Assembly (NCBI RefSeq): GCF_947493595.1
Contig: NZ_CANLRL010000003.1
Location: forward strand, 124,001-188,000
Origin: an uncultured Shimia sp.
GTDB taxonomy: Bacteria; Pseudomonadota; Alphaproteobacteria; Rhodobacterales; Rhodobacteraceae
Length of the DNA: 64,000 bases
Direction: 5' to 3'
The notes beneath the pieces are model-generated. The model worked only from the letters and a program-made list of their open reading frames with translations, was not told the origin of the DNA and did no database searches. Each line of letters starts with the position of its first letter. The stretch's first letter is position 1. Of this stretch, positions 33,126-41,083 are shown in pieces. The position numbers and the translations under genes were made by a program.

Positions 33126-34388
33126 GTGAAAATCCTCTTCATTCACCAGAATTTCCCGGGACAGTTCAAACATCTGGCACCGGAATTGGTTGCGCGCGGT
33201 CATGACGTGCGTTCTATCACTCTGCGCGCCAAACAACGCGGCAAATGGCAGGGGGTGGAACTCTACCCCTATCAGATCAAACGCAAACCGGCCCAAGGTC
33301 TGCATCCGTGGATGGTGGATTTTGAAACCAAAGTGCTGCGGGCGGAAGCCTGCTACGCCGCCGCGCGTAATCTACGGAACGAGGAAGGCTACACACCCGA
33401 TGTGATTGTCGCCCATCCGGGCTGGGGCGAGTCGATGTTTCTGCGTGATCTCTGGCCCACCGCGCGTATTGGTCTCTATTGCGAGCTTTATTATGCGCTC
33501 CATGACACGGATACGCATTTTGATCCGGAGTTCCCGAAGCGTAGTGCTGACACTGATTCCATCCGCCTGCGTCTGAAGAACCTCAACAATATGATGCACC
33601 ATCAGTCTGCTGACTTGGGCATCAGTCCAACCCAGTTTCAGGCCAATACCTTCCCGCCGGAATACAAAGACATCATCAGTGTGATTCACGATGGTATCGA
33701 CACCGACGTGGTGAAGCCACACCCTGATGCTTCGCTGACTTTAGGAGACGGAACAGTTTTGACCCGCGAGGACGAGGTCATCACCTTTGTGAACCGCAAC
33801 CTCGAACCCTACCGCGGCTATCACGTCTTTATGCGCGCGCTGCCGGAGCTGCTCAAACAGCGCCCGAATGCCCGTGTTCTCATCGTGGGCGGCGATGAGG
33901 TGAGCTACGGCGCGGCCCCGCCGAAAGGCCAAACCTGGAAGCAAATCTATATCGACGAAGTGCGCGGAAAAATTCCAACCCCCAACTGGGAGCGCGTGCA
34001 TTTCCTGGGCAAAGTACCCTACGACCAATTCCTCTCCATGCTGCAAATCAGCAAGGCGCATGTCTATCTGACTTATCCCTTTGTGCTCAGCTGGTCCTTG
34101 ATGGAGGCCATGGCCATTGGCGCGCCAATTGTCGCCAGCGACACCGCACCTGTGACCGAGGTCATCACCCATGGTGAAACCGGCCGCCTGTTCCCCTTCT
34201 TTGAAGGCGAACGCATGGTCGCGGAAATCTGTTCCGTGCTGGATGATCCCGACATGTGTGCTGACATGGCCAAAGCCTCCCGCGCCTACGCGGTGAAAAA
34301 CTATGATCTGCAAAGCTGCTGTCTGCCCAAACAGCTGGAATGGATTCAGAAACTGCACGATATGCCCGCCGGCGCGCTGCGCAGTTGA
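33126..34388 (+). CDS. Family 4 glycosyltransferase
   Basis: 420 aa from GTG 33126 (VKILFIHQNFPGQF); a TTG six codons upstream is possible. GT-B fold: N-terminal glycosyltransferase-like_4 domain, C-terminal Glycos_transf_1 with FVNRNLEPYRGYHVFMRALPELL (about 218-240), DQFLSMLQISKAHVYLTYPFVLSWSLMEAMAIGAPIVASDTAPVTEVITHGETGRLF (Glu pair of GT4). The donor is likely a nucleotide sugar; the acceptor is unknown. It separates leuS from the DUF3576 gene, neighbours in many relatives, so it may be an insertion. Possible -10 TATACA (33087-33092). A strong bidirectional terminator follows. Confidence 0.85.
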   Translation: MKILFIHQNFPGQFKHLAPELVARGHDVRSITLRAKQRGKWQGVELYPYQIKRKPAQGLHPWMVDFETKVLRAEACYAAARNLRNEEGYTPDVIVAHPGWGESMFLRDLWPTARIGLYCELYYALHDTDTHFDPEFPKRSADTDSIRLRLKNLNNMMHHQSADLGISPTQFQANTFPPEYKDIISVIHDGIDTDVVKPHPDASLTLGDGTVLTREDEVITFVNRNLEPYRGYHVFMRALPELLKQRPNARVLIVGGDEVSYGAAPPKGQTWKQIYIDEVRGKIPTPNWERVHFLGKVPYDQFLSMLQISKAHVYLTYPFVLSWSLMEAMAIGAPIVASDTAPVTEVITHGETGRLFPFFEGERMVAEICSVLDDPDMCADMAKASRAYAVKNYDLQSCCLPKQLEWIQKLHDMPAGALRS

Positions 34389-34391
34389 ATC

Positions 34392-34423
34392 AAAAAAGCC
34401 GCAGTTCTAGGTCTGCGGCTTTT
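34392..34423. terminator. Bidirectional terminator between GT4 and DUF3576 genes
   Basis: AAAAGCCGCAG pairs with CTGCGGCTTTT around an eight-base loop, with A and T runs flanking so that both convergent genes are served. Confidence 0.93.
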
Positions 34424-34444
34424 CGAAAGTTGATAGATGTCAGA

Positions 34445-34921
34445 TCAGATCTTGCGATCGGCAATCCGGATTTGCCGCGCCCGCGTGAGAATCGCGTCCT
34501 CAACCGCGCGCGCCGTGCTTTCGGGCACTGCCCGTCCGCCACTGGATTGCAACGCCACATTCAAAGACCGCGCGTCTAGCGAAGAATCACGGATATATAT
34601 TGTGGCCCGGTAAGAGCGCCCGCCGCCGGGCGGGGTGCCATAGCCGGTCGAGATCACACCACTAAAAGGATCCACTGTCTGAATCGGCAGGAAGTCCAAA
34701 ACTTCCATCGACGCCGCCCAGAGGTATTTGTTCACCCGAACGGTCTCATCTGAATTGTCCGGACCAAAGACATCCCAGATGGTTTCACGCTCCTGGCTGT
34801 ATTCGGTGGTCCGGCCGTCTCCTAAGAGGCCTGTCGGGTTTTTGTCCCTATTGCCACATGCGCTGACACTCAACACAGCAACAAGCGCGGCCAGAAGGGC
34901 GGGGCGACGGTATAGTTCCAT
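34445..34921 (-). CDS. DUF3576 family lipoprotein
   Basis: 158 aa. Lipoprotein signal peptide with SACG (Cys22) after LLAALVAVLSV. Mature part: YLWAASMEVLDFLPIQTVDPFSGVISTGYGTPPGGGRSYRATIYIRD is the DUF3576 core. Conserved in alphaproteobacteria close to leuS/lptE, suggesting an envelope role; function unknown. GAGG lies upstream of ATG 34921; divergent from the porin. Confidence 0.87.
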   Translation of the reverse strand: MELYRRPALLAALVAVLSVSACGNRDKNPTGLLGDGRTTEYSQERETIWDVFGPDNSDETVRVNKYLWAASMEVLDFLPIQTVDPFSGVISTGYGTPPGGGRSYRATIYIRDSSLDARSLNVALQSSGGRAVPESTARAVEDAILTRARQIRIADRKI

Positions 34922-35232
34922 AAAACTGCCTCAAGACGTGGTTTGTACCCGTCCTAGCCAACCCCCACGCATTGGGCAAGAGTCTTGCGCCTTATATACG
35001 GGAGGCCACATGGCGCAGTGAATTCACCCAACCCTGCGTATTGGTTAATCTATCGGCGGTTTTTTGCTTGGGAAAACCAACTGTGGCATGTCTGCACCAC
35101 GTCTGGTCATCTTCTCTTAAAGCTTCTCGCCGTGCTTGCCAAAACACCCCCAAAAGAGCGAGAGACTACGGCATACCCAATCAGGGATTCTCCAGGTTGG
35201 GCGCATGAATTGGAAATCCGAGGGAAAAAATC
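34922..35232 (+). promoter_or_regulatory. 311-base divergent control region with long porin leader
   Basis: No gene is seen here. A possible porin promoter is TTGGGC (34972-34977), a 17-nt spacer and TATACG (34995-35000), giving a leader of about 225 nt. Inside it, GGGAGG is followed four bases later by a three-codon frame ATG-GCG-CAG-TGA (35010-35021), which could be a leader-peptide cistron or chance. The region also carries several short inverted patches and GAGGG before the porin ATG. The DUF3576 promoter must lie here as well but was not recognised. Confidence 0.4.
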
Positions 35233-36153
35233 ATGAAAAAGATTCTCTTCGCATCGACTGCACTCGTTGCTACCGCTGGCGTTGCTGCCGCTGAACTGAC
35301 CTGGTCCGGCTCCGGCCGCTTGGGTGTTGTATACACCGAGAACGCGTCTCAGGACACCGTTCTGGATCACCGCTTCCGTCTGACCGTAAACGGCGTAACC
35401 GAAACAGACGGTGGCGTTAAGTTCGAAGGCCGTATTCGTTGGCAGGCTGACGACGGCATCTCCGGCGGCAACGTAAACGGCGGCGGCGCAACCGGCGGCG
35501 CAGGCGCAGCTGGCTTCGCAGTATCCACCGGCGGTTTCCGCGTTGACGTTGGTCACGTTTCCGACGTGTTCGACTCCGGTGACGTTGTAACTTGGGGCGG
35601 CCACGGCGTTGGCTACACTGGTTTCTTGGACCAGGCAGCGAACTTCTCCGGCTTCCAGAAAGTTGGCTTCGGTAACGGTCAAGCGGCGTCACAGACTATT
35701 AAAGCTCTGTACTCCATCAGCGACTTCACTGTGAACGCATCCTACACACTGAACGACACCACCATTGCTGGTGCTGACGAAAACTGGCAGATCGGTGCTG
35801 GCTACAACTTCGGTGCACACCGCATCGGTGCCATGTACGGCGACGACAAAATGGCTGGTAAGCAGTGGGCGATCGGTGCTGACGGTTCCTTCGGTGACTT
35901 CTCCTACGCTGCTCTGGTTGGTGACAACGACACCGTTAACGACACTATGTTCGGTCTGTCCGGCGCATACGCTGTTTCCGCAGCTGGCTCCATCACTGGC
36001 TTCGTTTCCAGCGGTGGCGGTTCCGGCCTCGACACCTCCTACGGCATTGGCTACAGCCACTCCCTGGGCGGCGGTGTATCTCTGGCAGCTGGCGTTGGTT
36101 CCAACTCCGCTGGCAACACCCAGGCAGACGCCGGTGTGACCTTCAGCTTCTAA
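35233..36153 (+). CDS. Outer-membrane porin (Porin_4/Rhodobacter type)
   Basis: 306 aa. Signal peptide MKKILFASTALVATAGVAAA-E, then ELTWSGSGRLGVVYTE, the Rhodobacter-porin start, alternating beta-strands throughout, Gly/Asn-rich loops (GGNVNGGGATGGAGAAG) and C-terminal aromatic end ...VTFSF, the BAM recognition signal. Codon use is strongly biased to C-ending and GGC/GTT/GCT codons, unlike its neighbours, as expected of a very abundant protein. Non-specific uptake of small hydrophilic solutes. Shorter than many roseobacter porins. Strong terminator behind. Confidence 0.93.
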   Translation: MKKILFASTALVATAGVAAAELTWSGSGRLGVVYTENASQDTVLDHRFRLTVNGVTETDGGVKFEGRIRWQADDGISGGNVNGGGATGGAGAAGFAVSTGGFRVDVGHVSDVFDSGDVVTWGGHGVGYTGFLDQAANFSGFQKVGFGNGQAASQTIKALYSISDFTVNASYTLNDTTIAGADENWQIGAGYNFGAHRIGAMYGDDKMAGKQWAIGADGSFGDFSYAALVGDNDTVNDTMFGLSGAYAVSAAGSITGFVSSGGGSGLDTSYGIGYSHSLGGGVSLAAGVGSNSAGNTQADAGVTFSF

Positions 36154-36177
36154 TAGCTGAAAGACACCAAGTCTTTT

Positions 36178-36212
36178 GGGGCGGGCTCGCAAGAGCCTGC
36201 CCCTTTCTTTTT
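36178..36212 (+). terminator. Rho-independent terminator of the porin gene
   Basis: GGGGCGGGCTC pairs with GAGCCTGCCCC (one G-U pair) around GCAA and is followed by TTTCTTTTT. Confidence 0.93.
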
Positions 36213-36260
36213 GTGCAAAACCATGATTTTTGCAGGGCAGCACCAACAAGAGGCCTGTCC

Positions 36261-36911
36261 ATGTCGCTCTCCGAAATTCAAAGCCGCATCGCCAAAGCAG
36301 AAACCGCCGCCGGACGTCCCTCTGGCGAAACCAAATTGATCGCGGTCAGCAAGCGTCAACCCAATGATGTGGTGGAAGCGGTCCTGAAACAGGGCCACCG
36401 TTTGTTCGGGGAAAATCAGGTGCAGGAAGCGGCTGGCAAATGGCCCGCCTTCCGCGAGACCTACCCGGATGCCAAAGTTCACCTGCTTGGCCCACTGCAA
36501 ACCAACAAAGCCCGACAGGCGCTTGGCCTGTTTGATGCCATCCATTCGCTTGACCGTCCCAAACTTGCCAACACCCTGGCCCGTCTTGCGCAGGAAGAGG
36601 GCACATGCCCTGATTTGTTCATTCAGGTGAATACCGGTGAAGAAGAACAGAAATCCGGCGTGCTTTTGGCGGATGTGGATGGTTTTGTGGCTGAGTGTCG
36701 CGCGCTGGAATTGCCGGTAGTGGGTTTGATGTGCATTCCTCCAGCAACCGAAGAGCCTTCGTTGCACTTTGCTTTGCTGGCCAAATTGGCATCCCGCAAC
36801 GGGCTTGCCGGCCTGTCCATGGGTATGAGTGGCGATTATGAGCGTGCCGTTGCCTTGGGCGCGACCCATGTACGGGTTGGCTCCGCCATTTTTGGCGCGC
36901 GCGACTCCTAA
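36261..36911 (+). CDS. YggS-family pyridoxal-phosphate homeostasis protein
   Basis: 216 aa from ATG 36261 with AGAGG upstream. COG0325 fold, alanine racemase-like TIM barrel; the PLP Lys lies in TKLIAVSKRQPND (about 23-34), followed by GENQVQEA and HLLGPLQTNKA; the C-terminal SMGMSGDYERAVALGATHVRVGSAIFG binds the phosphate. It controls free PLP and amino-acid homeostasis; no catalysis is known. Monocistronic. Confidence 0.93.
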   Translation: MSLSEIQSRIAKAETAAGRPSGETKLIAVSKRQPNDVVEAVLKQGHRLFGENQVQEAAGKWPAFRETYPDAKVHLLGPLQTNKARQALGLFDAIHSLDRPKLANTLARLAQEEGTCPDLFIQVNTGEEEQKSGVLLADVDGFVAECRALELPVVGLMCIPPATEEPSLHFALLAKLASRNGLAGLSMGMSGDYERAVALGATHVRVGSAIFGARDS

Positions 36912-36939
36912 ACCTTCGCGCTCGTTTCTACGCTGGGAA

Positions 36940-36969
36940 GCCTCCGGCGGGGATATTTAGGGCAAGAAG
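36940..36969 (+). repeat. Modular intergenic repeat, copy E (core only)
   Basis: GCCTCCGGCGGGGATATTTAGGGCAAGAAG lies between the YggS and L,D-transpeptidase 3' ends. It carries a short GCCTCCGGC/GGCGGG stem and the GGGGATATTTAGGGCAA core shared with copies A and B, but lacks their first two hairpins. Confidence 0.6.
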
Positions 36970-36973
36970 AACC

Positions 36974-37468
36974 CTAAGGCACGATGATCCGCGTGCCGGG
37001 GGGGGCATGGTTGGCGATCCAGTGCATATGCGGGCGCGCAAAAGCAATGCAGCCCTCGGTTGGGTATCCCGGCCGACGCCATTGGTGCAGAAAAATTGCC
37101 GACCCGCGACCATCCTGCGCCAACGGCCAATTCCAATCGGTGAGCAGGATCACATCATACAGCGGATCCGCCCGCCGCAGCTTTTCATGGCTAGGCGCGT
37201 AAGGCGCGCGCACCATCTGGTTGTAATCCGGATCGTTGCTGGCATCTGACCATAGATCATCTTTGCCAATGGCCGTCGCCCAAGGCGCAGGCATCACAAC
37301 CCGGTCCGCGCGATAAAGCAGGCCGGTTATCTGATGCACGCCAGCGGGCGTTGCGCCATCTCCCTCCTGTTTGTTGTGTCGGATGCCACCTTTGCCAATG
37401 CTGCACGGGAAATGGCGGCCCAAAAAACGTACGCCACGCGGGGTGAGAACCAGATCTTGGGGGCTCAC
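36974..37468 (-). CDS. L,D-transpeptidase-like (YkuD) protein
   Basis: 164 aa, GTG start, coupled to ribA by a GTGA overlap. YkuD catalytic motif near the C terminus: IFLHQWRRPGYPTEGCIAF, i.e. the conserved His, Thr/Glu-Gly-Cys with Cys141 as nucleophile. No signal peptide is visible and it begins VSPQDLVLTPRGVRFLGRHFPC, so export is unclear; YkuD-like proteins of this short kind are common in Rhodobacterales. Could cross-link peptidoglycan or act in murein recycling. Confidence 0.75.
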   Translation of the reverse strand: MSPQDLVLTPRGVRFLGRHFPCSIGKGGIRHNKQEGDGATPAGVHQITGLLYRADRVVMPAPWATAIGKDDLWSDASNDPDYNQMVRAPYAPSHEKLRRADPLYDVILLTDWNWPLAQDGRGSAIFLHQWRRPGYPTEGCIAFARPHMHWIANHAPPGTRIIVP

Positions 37469-38556
37469 AGCATATGTCCTGACTTCTGCGCTTTGGTCGC
37501 CAAATACGCCTGATTATGCGCATTCTCGCCCACTTTCAGCGCCACCCGCTCCGCAACCGCCACGCCGGCGTTTTCCATCATCGTAATCTTGCGCGGGTTG
37601 TTGGTCAGCAGCCGCACAGAAGAGAACCCCATCTCCTGCAGGATTTTGGCGCCAATACGAAAATCGCGCTCATCATCCTCAAAACCCAGACGGTGGTTGG
37701 CCTCAACCGTGTCAAACCCTTGATCTTGCAGTGAATAGGCTCGCATTTTGTTGGCCAGGCCAATGCCGCGGCCTTCCTGGTTGAGGTAGAGTAGTACACC
37801 GTTGCCCTCGGACCCCATATGCCCAAGCGCTGCGTGCAACTGCGGACCACAGTCGCATTTCAGGCTGCCTAACACATCGCCGGTAAAACAGGCCGAATGC
37901 AGCCGCGCCAGCACGGGCGCACCCCGATCCGGACGGCCAATTTCGATTGCGTAGTGCTCCGCTCCACCGTCTTCTGGTCGGAAGATGTGCAGTCGTCCTG
38001 CTTCCGCCGCCTCCATCGGCAAGCGCGCGTGCACCACCGGATGCAGCGGGCTCGTCGCCGCCAGATGTGGCGCGGCCAAAGCTGATGGGATCACCGTCAA
38101 CCCATGCTCCAGCGCGAAGTTGCCCGCTTCTACCAGCTCCAAAGTCAATGCGGCGGGCAACAGCTGCGCGGACTTCACAAGCTTCACTGCGGCGCGGTGT
38201 AACGCCGCCTCTCCCGTGCGGGCGGTCGCCAGCGGCCCTTTCATCGGCGTGTTCAAATCATCTTCGGGGCTCACAATGCCTTTGATCCAGCGCAGATCAG
38301 CCCCGCCCGGCAGCGCCACACGGGCAATATCGCCATCATAAGCCCGTGCCTTTAGCGTTTCTGCCCGCCGTGCGGTCAGAGTCAGGTCGGGCGCGGCACC
38401 AAGTGTTCGTACATCCGCCAACCGCTCTGCAGTCAGTGTTTCTGCGGCCAACACCAGCAACGGCGTGCCGGCGCCGGTCAGCACAATGGGCACCCCCATG
38501 CGCAAATCGGCACGCGCGCGGGCCAGTCGCTCAATAATGTCGGGGGCAAAACTCAT
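37465..38556 (-). CDS. ribA: GTP cyclohydrolase II with a degenerate RibB-like N-terminal domain
   Basis: 363 aa from ATG 38556, with AGAGG upstream; a longer open frame lacks this. The C-terminal half (about 175-363) is a complete GTP cyclohydrolase II: HSACFTGDVLGSLKCDCGPQL gives the zinc Cys triad, then GNGVLLYLNQEGRGIGLANKMRAYSLQDQGFDTVEANHRLGF. Makes the first intermediate of riboflavin synthesis from GTP. The first 160 residues resemble 3,4-dihydroxy-2-butanone 4-phosphate synthase in order (MGVPIVLTG, LAAETLT, LTLTARRAETL) but lack the DREnEGD catalytic loop, so the RibB activity is probably lost. Confidence 0.92.
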   Translation of the reverse strand: MSFAPDIIERLARARADLRMGVPIVLTGAGTPLLVLAAETLTAERLADVRTLGAAPDLTLTARRAETLKARAYDGDIARVALPGGADLRWIKGIVSPEDDLNTPMKGPLATARTGEAALHRAAVKLVKSAQLLPAALTLELVEAGNFALEHGLTVIPSALAAPHLAATSPLHPVVHARLPMEAAEAGRLHIFRPEDGGAEHYAIEIGRPDRGAPVLARLHSACFTGDVLGSLKCDCGPQLHAALGHMGSEGNGVLLYLNQEGRGIGLANKMRAYSLQDQGFDTVEANHRLGFEDDERDFRIGAKILQEMGFSSVRLLTNNPRKITMMENAGVAVAERVALKVGENAHNQAYLATKAQKSGHML

Positions 38557-38719
38557 TGGAACCTCTGTCTTCAGCCAATCCCATGTAGCCTCTTCTGCAG
38601 CAATATGAAACATTTGGTGGTGTTGAAACACGAGGCCGTGAGCAGATTGCAGCAATTCTTGTTCTGCCCGCACGGCCACCTCACATGGCTACCAAGCAAC
38701 GCATTACGGAGAGACGCAC

Positions 38720-39406
38720 ATGGCACAGTTGAAAAAGATCCTGCTGGTAGATGACGACGAAGATCTGCGCGAGGCGCTTTCTGAGCAGCTTGTGATGACC
38801 GAGGATTTTGATGTCTTTGAAGCAGGCAATGGGGTCGAGGCCATGGGCCGGGTGAAAGAAGGCCTCTATGACATCATCATTCTTGATGTGGGTTTGCCAG
38901 ACACTGACGGGCGTGAGCTCTGCCGCCTGATGCGCAAACAGGGCGTGAAAAGTCCAATCCTGATGCTAACCGGCCATGACAGCGATGCAGACACGATTCT
39001 CGGCCTTGATTCGGGCGCCAACGATTACGTGACCAAGCCCTTTAAGTTTCCCGTCTTGCTTGCGCGGATTCGTGCGCAACTGAGGCAGCACGAGCAATCT
39101 GAGGATGCGGTTTTCCAGCTTGGGCCATACACGTTCAAGCCCTCCATGAAGCTCCTGATGCGCGAGGATGAGAGCAAAGTGCGCCTGACGGAAAAAGAGA
39201 CAAACATCCTGAAGTTTCTCTACCGCGCCACCGAAGGTGTTGTGGCACGGGATGTATTGCTCCACGAGGTCTGGGGGTACAACGCCGGTGTCACCACCCA
39301 CACGCTGGAGACCCACATCTATCGCCTGCGCCAGAAGATCGAGCCTGATCCCTCCAACGCCCGCCTGCTGATCACAGAGTCCGGCGGCTACCGCCTGGTG
39401 GCATAA
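38720..39406 (+). CDS. OmpR/PhoB-family response regulator
   Basis: 228 aa. Receiver domain 1-125: KKILLVDDDED with acidic pair, phospho-acceptor Asp54 in DIIILDVGLPD, Thr/Lys switch residues in MLTGHD and VTKPFKF. DNA-binding winged helix 135-228 with ALLREVWGY-like LLHEVWGYNAGVTTHTLETHIYRLRQKIEPDPSNARLLITESGGYRL. No sensor kinase is adjacent, so the partner is unknown. ATG 38720 has GGAGAG upstream. Divergent from ribA. Confidence 0.94.
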   Translation: MAQLKKILLVDDDEDLREALSEQLVMTEDFDVFEAGNGVEAMGRVKEGLYDIIILDVGLPDTDGRELCRLMRKQGVKSPILMLTGHDSDADTILGLDSGANDYVTKPFKFPVLLARIRAQLRQHEQSEDAVFQLGPYTFKPSMKLLMREDESKVRLTEKETNILKFLYRATEGVVARDVLLHEVWGYNAGVTTHTLETHIYRLRQKIEPDPSNARLLITESGGYRLVA

Positions 39407-39466
39407 TCTTGCCGATTTCACCGCGCTGGCCTTTGGAATCGGCGCGGAGATACTAAATATGTTACG

Positions 39467-39480
39467 TTGATGTGGATCAA
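39467..39480. promoter_or_regulatory. FNR/FnrL box
   Basis: TTGAT-GTGG-ATCAA is an exact match to the FNR/FnrL consensus TTGAT-N4-ATCAA. A -10-like TTTACA at 39502-39507 places +1 near 39514-39515, about -41.5 from the box centre (39473.5), the class II activation position used by FNR proteins. Confidence 0.75.
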
Positions 39481-39513
39481 AGCAATATCTGAGACACATC
39501 ATTTACAAGTGAC

Positions 39514-39594
39514 CTAAGAGTTCCCGCCCATGTCCGGGTAATGACATGAACCTCCCTGTTGGACTGGCCCGAGCTCCGGCTCGGGCGCTTTTTT
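39514..39594 (+). ncRNA. Candidate FnrL-dependent small RNA
   Basis: About 80 nt between the predicted FnrL +1 and a terminator, with no open reading frame of note. Hairpin 1: CATGTC (39529-39534) with GACATG (39543-39548). A linker AACCTCCCTG (39549-39558) is a CU-rich, anti-Shine-Dalgarno-like sequence. Hairpin 2 is a terminator, GCCCGAGC/GCTCGGGC with loop TCCG and T6. The arrangement is that of a regulatory sRNA; a long leader for xthA is less likely because the terminator lies before it. Confidence 0.5.
39567..39594 (+). terminator. Strong Rho-independent terminator upstream of xthA
   Basis: An 8-bp stem GCCCGAGC/GCTCGGGC with a 4-nt loop is followed by GC and six T residues. It ends either the response-regulator transcript (160 bases back) or the candidate small RNA. 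Confidence 0.95.
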
Positions 39595-39694
39595 CTTCCG
39601 CTTCCCACATTCCCCCAAATGCGCAGGATTTCGCATTGGCACTCTGCGCCCACATGGCTAGGGTCGCCAGGAGAACAAAACGGGAGCGCGCCAT

Positions 39695-40483
39695 ATGTCT
39701 TTCACCCTTGCCACCTGGAACATCAACTCGGTGCGCTTGCGCGAGCCGATTGTGCTCAAGCTGATGCAGGAAGAAGCGCCGGACGTGCTGTGTCTTCAAG
39801 AATGCAAAAGTCCGGTGGAGCTCATTCCAACCGAAGCCTTTGCCGAACTGGGCTACACCCACATGGTTGCGCGCGGCCAAAAGGGCTACAACGGCGTGGC
39901 GATCTTCTCCAAAATCCCAATGGTCGAAGCGGGCAGCGAAGACTTTGCTGACTTGGGCCACGCCCGCCACATCGCAGGCACGCTGGAAAACGGCGTGACC
40001 GTACACAACTTCTATGTGCCCGCAGGTGGGGATGTGCCGGACCGCGAAAAGAACGAGAAGTTTGGCCAGAAGCTCGATTACTTGGCGGAGATGCGGGATT
40101 GGTTCCGCAAGGAGAAGGTTAAAAAATCCATTCTTGTAGGCGACCTCAACATTGCCCCTCGGGAAGATGACGTTTGGGATCATAAAAAGCTGCTAAAGGT
40201 GGTTAGCCACACCCCTATCGAAGTCGAGAAACTGGCCGAAACCCAAGAGGCTGGCGGCTGGGTTGACATCACCCGTCAGGATATCCCCGAGGGCAATCTC
40301 TACAGCTGGTGGTCCTATCGCGCGCGGGATTGGGACGCGGCGGACAAAGGCCGCCGCCTGGACCATGTCTGGGCCACAGGGGACATCTCCAACGCAGGCC
40401 ATTCCAGCCGCGTGGTCCGCGACGCCCGTGGTTGGGAAAAACCTTCTGATCACGCGCCGGTGTTTGCGACGTTTGATCTCTAA
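39695..40483 (+). CDS. xthA: Exodeoxyribonuclease III
   Basis: 262 aa. AP endonuclease/3'-exonuclease of base-excision repair. The EEP fold motifs are LATWNINSVRLREP (Asn8), LCLQECKSPVE (Glu34), NFYVPAGGDVPD (Tyr/Asp/Asn region near 110), LVGDLNIAPREDDVWD (Asp/Asn near 150) and the terminal SDHAPV (Asp/His). GGGAGCG lies upstream. Six bases separate it from the convergent membrane-protein gene. Confidence 0.96.
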   Translation: MSFTLATWNINSVRLREPIVLKLMQEEAPDVLCLQECKSPVELIPTEAFAELGYTHMVARGQKGYNGVAIFSKIPMVEAGSEDFADLGHARHIAGTLENGVTVHNFYVPAGGDVPDREKNEKFGQKLDYLAEMRDWFRKEKVKKSILVGDLNIAPREDDVWDHKKLLKVVSHTPIEVEKLAETQEAGGWVDITRQDIPEGNLYSWWSYRARDWDAADKGRRLDHVWATGDISNAGHSSRVVRDARGWEKPSDHAPVFATFDL

Positions 40484-40489
40484 TCAATT

Positions 40490-41008
40490 TTATCGCGCCC
40501 ACGCTGTGTAATCGGGGTGGGCGTCTTTCATGTCTTGGTAGAGCCAGACCATCCGGTCGACAAACCACAGTTTGCCACCAATCATCAGGCTCAGGCCAAA
40601 TAGCGTCATACCAAGATCAATCTGCCACAATCCCCAGAGCCACGGCATCAGCCCCACGCCAGACACCACACCAAGAGCAACCGCCCACCGCGTGTGATGC
40701 TTGGGGATCGGAACCGCTTTTCGGTTGAGAAACACCCGTTCGCCAAAGGTGCCGTGCGCGGCCCAACTGTTGGTAGACTTTGGCGGCGCAAAGGCGCGGG
40801 GGTTCCACCACGTCCACAATATCACCAGGCCAATCGGCACCAGCGCCCCCCAGCCAAGCCAGATCCGCGAAAACACCGCCAGCGTCATCAACGGCAAAAT
40901 CGACATACGCGAATAAACACTGAGCGGGTTTGAATGCCGTGCCCAGGCCGCCTCATCCATGGCCATCATGCGCTCTGAAAGGGCAAATATGTCCCATTTT
41001 GCTGCCAT
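40490..41008 (-). CDS. Conserved hypothetical membrane protein (DUF6653-like)
   Basis: 172 aa with about four membrane segments (residues 36-52, 54-70, 107-127, 129-147) and the conserved soluble piece RAFAPPKSTNSWAAHGTFGERVFLNRKAVPIPKHH between them. The pattern matches a family of roseobacter and halobacterial proteins of unknown role. It starts divergent from the thioredoxin gene. No partner is apparent. Confidence 0.65.
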   Translation of the reverse strand: MAAKWDIFALSERMMAMDEAAWARHSNPLSVYSRMSILPLMTLAVFSRIWLGWGALVPIGLVILWTWWNPRAFAPPKSTNSWAAHGTFGERVFLNRKAVPIPKHHTRWAVALGVVSGVGLMPWLWGLWQIDLGMTLFGLSLMIGGKLWFVDRMVWLYQDMKDAHPDYTAWAR

Positions 41009-41083
41009 GTCTGGACAACTCCTCTCTTGGTTTCTGTCTCGCTCCCCTCCATATAGGGGGCAAGTTCCAGACGGAGAACAAAG

